From Atherinomorus stipes (Eukaryota; Chordata; Actinopteri; Atheriniformes; Atherinidae), in contig JALJCO010003053.1 of assembly GCA_023101725.1 (NCBI GenBank), positions 1,433,501 through 1,497,500 of the forward strand: a DNA stretch of 64,000 nt. Direction: 5' to 3'. Shown here one piece after another: positions 11,366 to 21,349 of this stretch. The notes under the pieces were generated by a model that worked only from the letters and a program-made list of their open reading frames with translations, did not search any database and had not been told where the DNA came from. A program made the translations under genes and the position numbers. Each line of letters begins with the position of its first letter. Position 1 is the stretch's first letter.

Positions 11366-12579
11366 TTGCATATGGTATTATTAACAAGCTCAGGCAGTGT
11401 AGTCAAAGTTTAAATCCCGACAATCATCAAAGCCACTAGAAAAACATATGGCTGAAAACAGATGTGGACTACACATCTAGGACAGGTCTAATCCCATCTC
11501 ATGTAGTCTTTGACCCAGATAAACTGGCATTATGATCTGACCTCAGATTAATATTAAATTAAGGACTGAATATCATTTGTGGCTGTTTACAGGACACTCA
11601 GACCGTGTTCCTGGAATCCCAAGGTGGATAAGTTTCCTACAAAGGCATTAGCAAAATCCACAAGTACAGCAGACGGCACTCGTTTTGCTTGAGAAGCCAT
11701 CTCATTTATTTATTTATTTTTCTCTCACTTATTCTGAACAAAGGGAAATATTCTACTAGGAATTGAAGAGCTTAATCCTTTTCACTCTTCCCAGTAGCCT
11801 GAATGGTGACAGATTAACATCCAGGAGGTTCACTTACCCCCTCCGTTTGAAAATGTAATTGCCGATGCCACACTGCATGCATGCATTTAAGTTAGGGGTT
11901 AATATTAAAGCTCAAAATACACACATGGACCCAAGCTGGGGAGGGATGTGGGCAGGTTGGGCCAGACCCAAGTCACCGAAGCCTGCTGTATCAGGGAGCT
12001 GCAAGCTGTCCCAAACACTCACTAGGCGCCATAGTTACTGTTCACTTTTGCTAATTATTACAGCCAATCAGAGGGGTTAACAGGGCGGAGCCTGGCCAGA
12101 CCATGTTCCACGGCATTTAACAGCTGGCTGGAACGGAGGTGAATGCATTACACACTGCTCTCATCCAATAAAAATAAAACACCCTGACATCCAAGGTGTA
12201 CTTAGCATGGAGGAGAGGGGGGATGTGAAAAAGCCAAGAAAGAGGGAGGAAGAGGAAGGTGGTGGAGTGAAGGGGGTAAAGCATGTGATAACGTGATGTC
12301 CAAGTGCCACCTAGTGACAACACTCCTGCTTTTCTGATCTTTCATGCTTTAACGCAGAACGGGTGAGGGGTGAAGGGTGAAGCAACCCAGTGCAGAGGGA
12401 TTCAACATCGACAGTAAAGAAGATGCTCTTATGACGATTAATCAACTGGTGCTGATCATTTCCAAAGAACAACCTAAAACTTCAAGTTTAACAAGAGATG
12501 TCAGACACAACTAAGTTTAAAAAGGGGATATCTTCTTTACATTTCATTGTAAAACCTCATCTTCAGTTGGCTCCAGTGT
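11366..12579. other. FTO intron 1, mostly single-copy, contains a CTCF-like site
   Basis: No gene or transposon recognised. The only discrete motif I would point to is the CTCF-like match at 12304-12317, listed separately. A short GCATGCATGCAT run lies near 11875-11886. Confidence 0.5.
12304..12317 (-). promoter_or_regulatory. CTCF-like binding motif
   Basis: The minus strand reads TCACTAGGTGGCAC, which fits 13 of 14 positions of the vertebrate CTCF core CCASYAGRKGGCRS; only the first base differs. A single motif match in 64 kb is not decisive, but an architectural site inside FTO intron 1 would fit a locus that loops to distant IRX promoters. Confidence 0.4.
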
Positions 12580-12880
12580 CATCACAGTACAGTTGTGTGA
12601 GCAGGTCTGTAACACTGCACTGGTAGGCCAGTGGCCCCCGGGCTCCTAGGTCCCCTCCCCTCATTAGCCCAGGTATAAATCACACTCTGCTGGTGCCCAG
12701 AGGTGAGAGGGATGAGAGTGGAGGTGAGCTTGAAATAATGCTTATGTCACGGCAGGTCAGCCCTCCATTATGGCCGTTTCAAAAACTATTAATCTTGCTT
12801 GTAGTCAGTGGCCTAGAAATAATTACTTCATCTAACCCATGTAATACAGCATGACCAGCAGTCGAGCCTGGTCAATTTGA
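12580..12880. promoter_or_regulatory. Candidate conserved non-coding element B
   Basis: Repeat-free block with words typical of enhancers: CCATTATGGCCG, ACTATTAATCTTG and GAAATAATTACTTCATC. There is no coding potential. Constraint is inferred from appearance only. Confidence 0.3.
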
Positions 12881-13286
12881 GGCTGGGGAGGCAGTGCGTG
12901 GGTGGAGGGGGCGCAGAGAGAAAAGGGGGCAGAGCCGCAAATTACCAGGCCCTGTCTCCTGCTACTGGGTGACTGATGTCCTGCTCACTTCTGCCGGGGC
13001 CTTCTCCCATCTCAGTACTGATTTAGACAGATACACACATGCACGCTCGGAAAGGTTGATCATGTACAAGCACACACGTGGTGCATATGCACATTAATGC
13101 ACGATTAAAAATGCACATGTTTAGCCAGGAGCTCGCAAATCACATTATTTTTAAACAAGGGTTCAAAACCCTTTTCAAAATGAGATGTAAAGGACACAAG
13201 AGATGATAGAGAATTGAATTAGTTTTAATTAGCATGTAAGAATGACTAATATTACCATAAAACCCACTGGCTTGCTCTAAAAACAA
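12881..13286. other. FTO intron 1, no feature recognised
   Basis: Single-copy spacer between the candidate element B and the inverted-repeat MITE. It includes a purine-rich patch around 12901-12932 and nothing else that can be supported. Confidence 0.5.
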
Positions 13287-13707
13287 CACTGCAAAAACTC
13301 AAATCTTAAAAAGTATATTTTTCTAATTTCTAGTCAAAATATCTCATTACACTCAAAATTAGACAAAATTACTTAAAGACAAACATTTCATTTTTTGCTT
13401 ATGCCACTGGCAGAATTTTGTTGCTTATTACAAGCAAAAAAAAAAAAAAACATTTTTTTTTTTTTTTCACTTATTTTAAGACTGGCCAAGATTTTTTTTT
13501 GCTTGTCATCAGCAAAAGATTCTCCCAATGGGACAAGCAAAATTTTCTTGATAAGATTTCTTGAAATAAGAATCATTGCCTTAAAACAAGATCTTATATC
13601 TTCCTGAAATGCTTCTCTGAACTAATTTTGTCTTATTTTGAGTGTAATGAGATATTTTGACTAGAAATTAGAAAAATATACTTGCTAAGATTTGAGTTTT
13701 TGCAGTG
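13287..13707. mobile_element. MITE with long terminal inverted repeats (CACTGCAAAAACTC family)
   Basis: The element starts CACTGCAAAAACTCAAATC and ends with the inverted GATTTGAGTTTTTGCAGTG. The arms stay complementary for roughly 75-100 bp, including AATTTCTAGTCAAAATATC against GATATTTTGACTAGAAATT. The interior is A/T-rich with A- and T-runs and AAGCAAAA/TTTTGCTT blocks. No transposase and no clear target-site duplication were found, so superfamily assignment is open (hAT-like ends are plausible). The two arms could form a long hairpin. Confidence 0.8.
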
Positions 13708-13769
13708 AATATGATACTGTATGAAACTGGCAAAAGGTAGTCAGTAAACATTACACAATATTATTCCCT

Positions 13770-14045
13770 TTCAGCTGTGGCTCCACAACTGCAGGTGCAA
13801 TCACCTGTCTCAGTCGCCGAGGATTAATCCACCCTCTGAACATCACAACAGAAATAAACACAATAAAGACAGTTATTGGAGAAACCCACGCTGTGAGTAA
13901 ACAGATGAGCTAGTGGGAACTCAGCCTCCATAAACGTCACAGGAAGTATGTATAGAGTGACATAAATAAATGCAGCCCTCCAGTGGCTGTCACAGCTGGC
14001 ATTGCAGGTGCAAATTTAATTAGTCAAGGTGAAGTCTCCCTTGTT
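13770..14045. promoter_or_regulatory. Candidate conserved non-coding element C with palindromic GGATTAATCC
   Basis: A repeat-free block immediately after the MITE. It contains GGATTAATCC at 13821-13830, a palindrome of two K50-type (OTX/PITX/GSC) homeodomain half-sites, plus AGGTGCAATCACCTG near 13793 and AATTTAATTAGTC near 14013. An enhancer role is inferred from motif content and position in FTO intron 1. Confidence 0.35.
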
Positions 14046-14929
14046 GTCTGAGAAGTGTGTGTGTATCTGTGTGTGTGGAGAGGAGGGAGGGGAAGGGGGG
14101 GTCTCCGCCATGCACGACTGTAAACATGCGCTATATCCTAATCAGGTGTCACCGCAGTGTTTGATCAGCCCGCGAAAACTTGTCACGAATCCCCAGCAGA
14201 GAGTGGGCCGGCGGAGAGAACAAAGGAAAAGAGCTGTCATAAAAGAGCGGGGTGGTGGTGGTGATGGCAGTGGCGGTGGATGAAGAGAGTTGCCCATTAG
14301 CGGTCTCTGTTGCCTGTCTCTCTCTTACTCCCCTTAACGTCTCTCCGCCTGTAGTTTTCTTTCTTTCTCCATGTAGCTACCAACAGTATACACCTTCCTT
14401 ATAGTATCCCGCCGCAGCTCTGAAAACCGCAGCTGTCACACAGATGCTTCACAACCGCCAACAAAGCTTCCAAAAGAAAAACCCCAAAGTTGTAAGCTAC
14501 TTTTGTTTACCTCCCAAAGAACCACACATGTACATCAGGACAAGCTGTGCTCGTTTTGTTTTTATCAGTGTGATTGGAAGTAGTTGGGTCCTCCTGAAAA
14601 AGCCTGAAAAACTACAGACAGACGCCGTGCTCCTCCCGCCCAATGCCTTCAGGCTGCATTGAGGCAGTGCAGCAACACATGCGCCATTAGATACTGTTTA
14701 CCTTTCAGTTTGGATGATATTGAATACATTAGCCGATTGAACCTCATAAGAAACAGGCGAGTGACAAGGCCCAATCGTCTTTGTGACTACCATGGTAACT
14801 GAGATTACAGGCTAACAAAGAGCAGACAGGGGGAAAAATATTTAAAACCCGAATAGTGATACATAAATTAATTAAAGGACAAAAAACAAGTGGAGAATTA
14901 AAGTTGGAACATCTGTCAGCGACTTAGCT
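14046..14929. other. FTO intron 1, no gene
   Basis: Contains a GTGTGTGT/GGAGGGG-rich patch (14055-14100) and a GGTGGTGGTGATGG-like patch near 14251-14280, then single-copy DNA. No exon-like frame has homology I recognise. Confidence 0.45.
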
Positions 14930-15370
14930 TCCCAACGTAATACCAGTGTTAGAACATTTATACCCTTGAAGTTAATGATCCTCTCTTTAATTGACAGTCA
15001 AGGAAAACTGGCTGCGGCAGCATGCTGCCGAGACACCGATAAGACTCCCCCTTCCCCCTCCCAAAAATAAAATAAAAAAATAAAACAGTTTAAAGAACCT
15101 TGGCACTAATCCCTATTGTCATCCCAGCGCAGCAGAAGGACTTACAAACACAGATAACTCAGCTGAAGCTGTCTATTTCTCAGGAGTTATGGGGACAGCC
15201 GAGCCGCTGCGCGCCTCAAATCAGTCACTCAGATTAGCCCAATCCCTCTGTGCTGTCAGTCAGCTGAGACACTAGCCTGTCACCGCATTTACATGAGTCC
15301 ATCTCACATGTGACAATGCTCCCTATATGTGAGAATAGTTCCGAGGAAGGGGTCCAGCCGCTCTCAGATA
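14930..15370. promoter_or_regulatory. Candidate conserved non-coding element D
   Basis: Repeat-free block with GAAGTTAATGATCC, CTTTAATTGACAGTC (homeobox/MEIS-like TGACAG), GCGGCAGCATGCTGCCG (an imperfect palindrome) and CAAATCAGTCACTCAGATTAG. Composition and lack of simple repeats resemble vertebrate developmental enhancers. There is no alignment evidence. Confidence 0.33.
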
Positions 15371-17877
15371 GCGGTGCGTACAGTATGGCAGACAGACTGT
15401 TGTTGGATTAAGCTCGTGCTGTGCTCATGTCTTCACTGACACCCCAACAACAAGTTTAAGGAGTCTTAATCGTGTGCTTTTTTTTTCCATAAGAAGGTGG
15501 GAGATGTATGTCAGATGAAACACACACACACCTGTAATGACAAACACATATGTAGAAGTTCACACACGCTGAGATAAACCTCAAAAACTTGGAACAACAG
15601 AGTGTCTGAAAACCAAAATCTTACCTAGTGTATGTCTCCAGAGTTGGCTTCAAGAATTACTTTAATCCACCTCCTTCTAACATGCTGAAACTCAAAGGGT
15701 AGAGCAGAACTGAACACAACACGGCATATGTGCAACAGGGAACAGTGGGACAAGTCTCCATCTTGAATATACACAGTAGTGATGGAGGTTAAAAGGCCAA
15801 CCCTAAAGCTAATCCCTGCAAAACTACAACTTAAGAGCCAAACTTTGGAGTGTCAACTGAAAAGGAGGAATGGCTCCTGCATGAAAGGAGTTTGTACTAT
15901 TAAATGAATATATGGTACATGGAGACACCTGAGAGCTTGCAGTATGTTGACTACTTTTTATGCTTCTGTGGCTCACTTCAGACTTCAGACAGTCCTGAAA
16001 CAAATGACAGTGGATGCCCTCTACATAACAGGGCCAGGGCAAGCATGACACAGGGGTTGACAAGTGAACCCTCAAACTCGCTAACCTCCACCCCTGCCAT
16101 GGCACAGCCACACACACAGCCACACACACAAACAGCCCTGAAAACAGCCCTGACATGACCGCTCTGCAGCCCTTCCTAACCCCTCCTTGTGTTTTTTCTC
16201 TCTCCATCTCACTGGAGACAACCCTCAATTCAGGACCGTTTTAGCCAGGCAAGTGGATGTGACCCGCTGCCCCCCAGACAGGCTCATCTGAATAAACAGA
16301 GTTGAAGAAACAGGCAGAAGAGGGAAAATCTGCCTAAATTATGATAGAAGGAGAAAGGATGGGAATCAGCCGAGGGGCTCCTTTCTTTATGCACGTTTGA
16401 TCAAGTGCTTGACAGCACCAGTGGATGGAATTACGGACTGCTGAACAAAAAGTTGCGGTGTGGGTGCAAGCGTGTGTGGAAATGAGCCTGTGTTTGTGCA
16501 GTTTGGTCTGGACAGCTGAATTTCCGAGGCCTGACAGTGTTGGGCTTGTGACAAGCCGGCCGCACCTCACCACCATCACCACCACCACATACAAAGCGCA
16601 GGCCGCATACTAGCTTTCCCAGTCCATCACTCAGGAAGGCTGAGGGAAGTTCCGTGAGAAGAGGTCAGACGTGGAGGAAAAAGGGAGGGAGGAGAGAGGA
16701 GAAGAGGATGAGGAGGCAGAGGAAGGAGGGAGGGCTGGTCAGGGGTTAAGTGTAGAGAAGACAGCGATGAAAGGCAACTGTCATGCACCAGTGCTCGCCC
16801 AGGAGCACCTGTCTCGGGAAGAACATGCAAAGTGTGCCGGTCACGTCCTGACAACACCCCCCACCACCACCCCACTTCTTCTACACCCACACACATACAA
16901 GCTCTCAAGAAAGGGTTGATGCTCCACCACTGGAAAGGCATCGCCTGTCTGACAGCATGCCAGTCAAGCTGTCGTTGGCTCTTTCGCATATGCAAGGAAA
17001 AGTTAAACTGATGAAGAAAAAACACACCGGGGCTCAGAGAAGGAATCACTGAGACATGAACAGACCACCTGAACTGAGCAGACAGTATCTCCAAGACTAG
17101 ATACAGAGTAAATGCCAGAATGAGCAACAAACAACAAAAAAAAAAAAGCTCCAGGAAAGCAAATCCAGGATAGCAAGGAAACAAACTCCACACTGGAAGT
17201 CGATGTGGTTATCAAGTTCCTCACACACAAACACAAGGCAAGATATTATATTCTATCTAAACCAAAGCAGTTTTGGGGATTTTTACACAGGTACACAAAC
17301 AGTTTTCCCCCAAAGTTTCATCTATGCCATGTTGTCTTTAATAATTGAACACACGGAAATGAGAGTAAAACATTAGCTTTGTTTTGACCAGTAGAAAATC
17401 TGATGTTTTGTCAGTGGTGGTTAGTTAGCAGAAGAATTTAACAACAAGTTTTGTCTCTGGCTACTGCAGGGATTCCCTATGCCAGGTATTTCAATTTTAC
17501 TGCTCACATTTATGGAAAAGACCTTATGATGTACAAATTAACAGTTACTATTTACAGCATCTTGTGAACCTGGTCTCCTGCAGCTTTTGTGAATGAAAGG
17601 TTTTGAGCTTTCCATTAAAACCAGATGTGACCAGTAGGCACGATTACTTTATTAGAAAGGTGAGTCATAACAGAGGAAAACAATTTTCACAAATAAACAG
17701 CATGAAAGCTCTGACAGATGCAGGTGATTTTACTTTGTGAAAAAGTTTCTTTTATTGCTCTTTTATATCTCAAATTAGCAACAAACAGGTTAGCTAGCAT
17801 CTGTTTAAATAGCAGTGATTATGGCTGAAATTTTTCCTTAAACTCATAAAACTGAGTAAGCTTCGAAATCAGAGGCA
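15371..17877. other. FTO intron 1, no gene; CA-rich and purine patches
   Basis: CACACACAGC repeats at about 16099-16138, a purine-rich run at about 16671-16735 and CACCACC tracts at about 16566-16588 and 16857-16872. Longer open frames on either strand here are low-complexity or lack any domain. No transposon end was recognised. Confidence 0.5.
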
Positions 17878-18076
17878 CACAAAGTTGGACCACAAGAACC
17901 ATTGCAGGATGTTTCCTGCTGCAGCACACCTGGATCAGACTGATGGATCAACATGAACTTGTCAACAAGCTATTGAGGAGAGCCATTTCATTTGAATCGG
18001 GTGTGTTGGATCAGGGAGACCTCTAAAACCTGCAGGATTGTGGCCCTCATAGACCGAAGCTGGACATCCCTGCTCT
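17878..18076. mobile_element. hAT-like MITE remnant (foldback type)
   Basis: The block begins CACAAAGTTGGACCACAAG and ends CGAAGCTGGACATCCCTG. It contains CAGCACACCTGGATCAGACTG and the opposing TTTGAATCGGGTGTGTTGG. This arrangement is the common teleost foldback family whose ends read like CAGGGATGTCCAACTTCG. It has no coding capacity and is diverged; no target duplication is visible. Confidence 0.55.
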
Positions 18077-18312
18077 AACTGATGCAACATAATCTTGGCA
18101 ACTTAGTCTTTTCAGCATCCATGGTTATGTAATATCTTATCATCTACAATCATGTGGAAAAAGAAAGTTTACAATCTCAGTTCTAAGGTTTAAAGATCAG
18201 GAGATATAATAAGAAATCTGCTGATCCTTATCAGGTCTTAAGATTAGGTAAATAAGCCTCTGGTGAAAAGCAAGACATATTAGCCTGGGTCATCATTTAT
18301 TTCACATTTAAG

Positions 18313-18791
18313 CTAAAATGCTAGCCTGGTACACCAGCCCGACGAACACCATATATAAGACACGCAGCAAGTCAGTCTGGGTTCCCTCCATTGGAGACTG
18401 ATTTCCAATGCGAGATGAGAGGCGGGACAAACAGGAACAAAGTGAACCTGAGAGAACCAATCAGAGAAACACGGAAGTGACGCAAACACATTTCTGTAAG
18501 AGGAAATCCTTCAGAGCAGCAAGTTGTTGCAGTTTTAAGGATACGTGCAGCTCATTAAAGACGTCAAAAAGGGCATCGTAACATTTGCGGCAGACATTCT
18601 GACTGTTTATGGTTAGAGAACTGAGTTGCCGAAAAAGACGTGTGGTAGAGTCCCGACTCCCGTGCTGTGATTGGTCCGGTCAATTTTTTGCCGGAGTGGA
18701 AATCACTTTCCAATGGAGGGAACCCAGACTGACTTGCCGTGTATCTCATACATGGTGTTAGTCAGGCTGGTGTACCAGGCTACTAAAATGC
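18313..18791. mobile_element. Long-TIR MITE with 9-bp target duplication (MULE-like or hAT-like)
   Basis: A 461-bp element (18322-18782) with terminal inverted repeats of about 85 bp: it starts TAGCCTGGTACACCAGCC and ends with the complementary GGCTGGTGTACCAGGCTA. The arms also share AAGTCAGTCTGGGTTCC and CCTCCATTGGA. Both sides are flanked by a perfect CTAAAATGC (18313-18321 and 18783-18791). Nine-base duplications with long TIRs are typical of Mutator-like elements; an 8-bp reading would suggest hAT. There is no transposase. Confidence 0.85.
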
Positions 18792-18994
18792 AGCAGTGTG
18801 AGAAAAATGATGTCCTTATTATCTCTAAAGGAATTAAGGTGGTAAATACCATCCAAGTCCTGCTAATTCAAGGCATTTTATTAGCCAATTGCCAGAAAGT
18901 GTGATTAAAAGCAGAATGTTTTGTAGTTTTAAGATTTGTAGATTTAAAGCATTCAGGTGTGTGTAACACAATGTCAAGATTAAAAGCCACAGCA

Positions 18995-19419
18995 ATGATC
19001 TTAAAGAAGCAACCGCTGCTGATTATAAATCTGGGGAAGGGTTATACGACCATTTTTCTAAGCAATATGGAGTCTATTTTTCTACAGTGAGGAAGATTAC
19101 CCAAAAGTGAAACACGTTTAAGACAGCTGCCAATCTTTTCAGGAGAGGACGCCTCAGCAAGTTCATCACAAGTTCCATGCAATTCTTAGACTAAGTGCAA
19201 AATACCCAAGAGCTGAATGTAAGACTCTATAGGTCTCAGTTGGCATGTTGAATGTTAAAGTTCATGACAGCATATCAATGGTAAAAGGTTGAACTATATG
19301 GCTTGTTGAGAAGAGCAACTAAGAAGAAGCCTTTTCTTTCAAAAGAGAACATGGCAACAGTGCTGCAGTTTGCAAACTTTTATCTGAACAAACCACAGGA
19401 ACTTCTGTAATATGCTTTG
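18995..19419 (+). pseudogene. Tc1-like transposase remnant, 5' part
   Basis: Conceptual translation with several frame changes gives pieces such as YKSGEGLYDHFSKQYGVY, STVRKITQK and FKTAANLFRRGRLSKF, then KYPRAECKTL and LNVKVHDS, ending near FANFYLNKPQELL. These match the helix-turn-helix region and the start of the catalytic domain of fish Tc1-like transposases. Stops and shifts show it is dead. The coding trace is broken at 19419 by a hAT-like MITE and resumes at about 20009. Confidence 0.85.
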
Positions 19420-20008
19420 CAGTGTTTCTCAATCCTGGTCCTCCAGTACCCTTGCCCTGCAGGTGATTTCCATACTTTAACACACCTGACTCAAATAAAT
19501 GGCTCATCAGTAAGCTTGCAAAGAACTTGACAAGGAGTTCAATTAATCTGCATCAGTACTGGAGGCTGCACGGTGGCGTTGTGGTTAGCACCGCAGCCTC
19601 ACAGTTAGAAGGTCACTGGTTCGATTCCCGGCTGGGGAGGGGGTGCGAACAATTCCAACTGTGGCTTTCCTGTGTGGAGTTTGCATGTTCTCCCCGTGTA
19701 TGCGTGGGTTCTCTCCGGGTACTCCGGCTTCCTCCCACCATCCAAAGACATCAAAATTGCCCCTAGGAATGAATGTGAGCGTGAATGGTTGTCTGTCTCT
19801 CTGTGTTGGCCCTGCGACAGACTGGCGACCTGTCCAGGGTGTACCCCGCCTCTCGCCTGATAATAGCTGATAATAGCTGGAATAGCAACCCCCCGCGACC
19901 CTGAACTGGATAAGCGGTACAGAAAATGACTGACTGACAGTACTGGAGTTGGCTAGAACTAAAACGCACAGAGCTGGGGTCCTTGAGGTGCAGGATTGGG
20001 AAACACTG
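19420..20008. mobile_element. hAT-like MITE inserted into the Tc1 remnant (itself split by a SINE)
   Basis: Ends are CAGTGTTTCTCAATCCTGG at 19420 and the inverted CAGGATTGGGAAACACTG at 19991-20008. The MITE body is about 215 bp once the SINE at 19565-19938 and one SINE target duplication are removed. It lies exactly where the Tc1 reading trace breaks. No clear target-site duplication of the MITE itself remains. Confidence 0.75.
19555..19948 (+). mobile_element. tRNA-derived SINE with 10-bp target duplication
   Basis: A 374-bp SINE (19565-19938) flanked by AGTACTGGAG at 19555-19564 and 19939-19948. The head has a pol III A-box-like GTGGTTAGCAC and a perfect B box GGTTCGATTCC at 19618-19628. 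The body contains GTTTGCATGTTCTCCCCG, CTCCGGCTTCCTCCCACC and CAGGGTGTACCCCGCC. The 3' end is GGATAAGCGGTACAG followed by a GACT tail. This is a widespread teleost SINE type. A second copy lies inverted at 58133-58514. Confidence 0.93.
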
Positions 20009-20190
20009 CATGGACAATCAAGACCAAAGTAGAGATGGTTGACCATAATGCAGCATATATGGCAAAAACCAAATGCCTCACATTAACTGTCAATTCCAGT
20101 TGTAGAACAGTGCTTATTCAGGCTTGCTTTGCAGCCACAGGACTTTGGCACCTTGAAGTCATTGAATCTACTGTGAAATTCACTGCATAG
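20009..20190 (+). pseudogene. Tc1-like transposase remnant, 3' part
   Basis: After the MITE/SINE interruption the Tc1 trace continues with WTIKTKVEMVDHNAAYMAK and ACFAATGLWHLEVIESTV. These match the DDE-domain segments WTDETKVEM...GHNA and CFAATGPGHLAVIEST of fish Tc1-like transposases. The expected catalytic Asp of WTDE is lost (reads WTIK). The remaining C-terminal part is not recognisable before the Harbinger-like element at 20295. Confidence 0.85.
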
Positions 20191-20294
20191 AAAAGTATTA
20201 TTAAGTATGAGAAGTCATCTGCATGAAAACTACAGCTTGTCCAGAACTGGAACATGCGCTACAATCCCTAATCTCAAGCTCAGCAGCAGATATA

Positions 20295-20851
20295 GGGCAC
20301 ATTCACAAAGCTCTTTTGATTCGAATCAGAGTCCGTTTGCTTGGAAAGTCCGCTTCATTTGGGGGAGTTGTGAACGCGCAAACGGACTCTGATCTGAAAC
20401 AAACAAGCGGACTCGGTCCGCCTACAAACACAGGTCTCGGTCCGATTCAAGTGAACCAAATACAGGAAGTGGACTATAAACTGCACTGGCATCCTGGGTA
20501 AAAGATGGCTCGTCGTCAGACGTGGAGTTACAAGGAAGTAAAAGCTTTAATCGATGTTTGGTCTGATGAAAGTATCCCAGCTCCTCGCAAGTACGCACAA
20601 AAATAATGTTTTGTGGAGGAAATGGAAGTTGTAAGAACCTTCTTGTTCGTTGTATGTCTTGTCCTCGCCTACAGTGAATCTGAATGCAGCGCCACCTCTG
20701 GAGGGATTGGGAACATTATACAAAAGGTTTGGCTCGTTTGCCCATGGTGCAACGTGAACGCGATCTCCGTCCGGAAGACCACCCCTCGCCCCAGCCGAGC
20801 CGAGTCCCTAATCGGACCGAGTCTTCCAGACTATGCTTTCTGAATGCACCC
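20295..20851. mobile_element. PIF/Harbinger-like MITE carrying a Myb/SANT fragment
   Basis: Starts GGGCACATTCACAAAG and ends with the inverted CTTTCTGAATGCACCC, about 15 of 18 TIR bases matching. Flanking triplets are ATA and TTA, compatible with an eroded TWA duplication. The interior is rich in TCGGTCCG and CGGACT words and contains a short frame with the start of a Myb/SANT-like domain (20505-20606). That domain is encoded by the second gene of Harbinger elements, so the MITE is probably an internal-deletion derivative of an autonomous copy. Confidence 0.75.
20505..20606 (+). pseudogene. Truncated Myb/SANT-like frame inside the Harbinger MITE
   Basis: A 33-codon frame starts MARRQTWSYKEVKALIDVW, continues SDESIPAPRK and stops at 20604-20606. 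The spaced tryptophans and the KALIDVWSDE motif are characteristic of helix 1 of the Myb/SANT-like (trihelix) proteins encoded by PIF/Harbinger transposons. The rest of the domain is missing, so it is not expected to work. Confidence 0.65.
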
Positions 20852-21019
20852 TTACAGTGCTGCAAAACAAATAACGGCAGAGCAACACTTATTATTGTTC
20901 ATCTGAGGTTGGAACCTAATTTCTAGGCCTTGCTTAGAAAGGTCTTTTTTTTTCTAAATGTGACAGTGTGGTCCTGTCACTATGCCTCCGACTGATCATG
21001 TGCCCTGGCTACTTGGCCA

Positions 21020-21095
21020 CAGGGATGTCCCTTTGGCTGAATGGTCAGCGCACATGACTTTCACCTGGGAGTCTGGGGATCAAATCCCGCCAGGG
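21020..21095 (+). mobile_element. tRNA-like head, probably SINE-derived
   Basis: TGGCTGAATGG at 21034-21044 fits a pol III A box, and GGATCAAATCC at 21077-21087 differs from a B box (GGTTCAAATCC) at one base. Spacing is tRNA-like, but the acceptor stem does not pair well and the T-arm is damaged. I therefore call it a SINE head and not a tRNA gene. The following 260 bp to about 21350 may be its body, but I do not recognise the family. Confidence 0.5.
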
Positions 21096-21349
21096 CCCTC
21101 CGTTGCGTACCTTGCCACATAAACAATAATCTCTTCATTCAAAGATAAACTCATCAACCTATAGAAAAAGTCCAAAGCAGCATATGCTGATGCACCGACA
21201 CACAACATCATCACAACACCAAAAAAAGCAGAAATGAAAACTAACAATTCACTTGGATCATAGCCTTGAGTGGCTAATGAACCCCCCAGAGGCTCTTGCC
21301 TGTGTGTACAAGGTGAGCAGGTCATTCCTATGTTTATTCAGCACAAGTC

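Noticed and set aside
16627..17193. 188-codon minus-strand open frame
   Set aside because: Rich in Leu, Pro and Ser from low-complexity DNA (purine run 16671-16735, CACC tracts). No recognisable domain and no splice context; chance frame inside FTO intron 1.
19585..20046. 153-codon minus-strand frame
   Set aside because: It runs antisense through the SINE, the MITE and the Tc1 remnant; composite of repeats, not a gene.
21025..21095. A tRNA gene
   Set aside because: A- and B-box-like motifs are present, but the acceptor stem does not pair and the T-arm is mutated. A SINE head explains it better.
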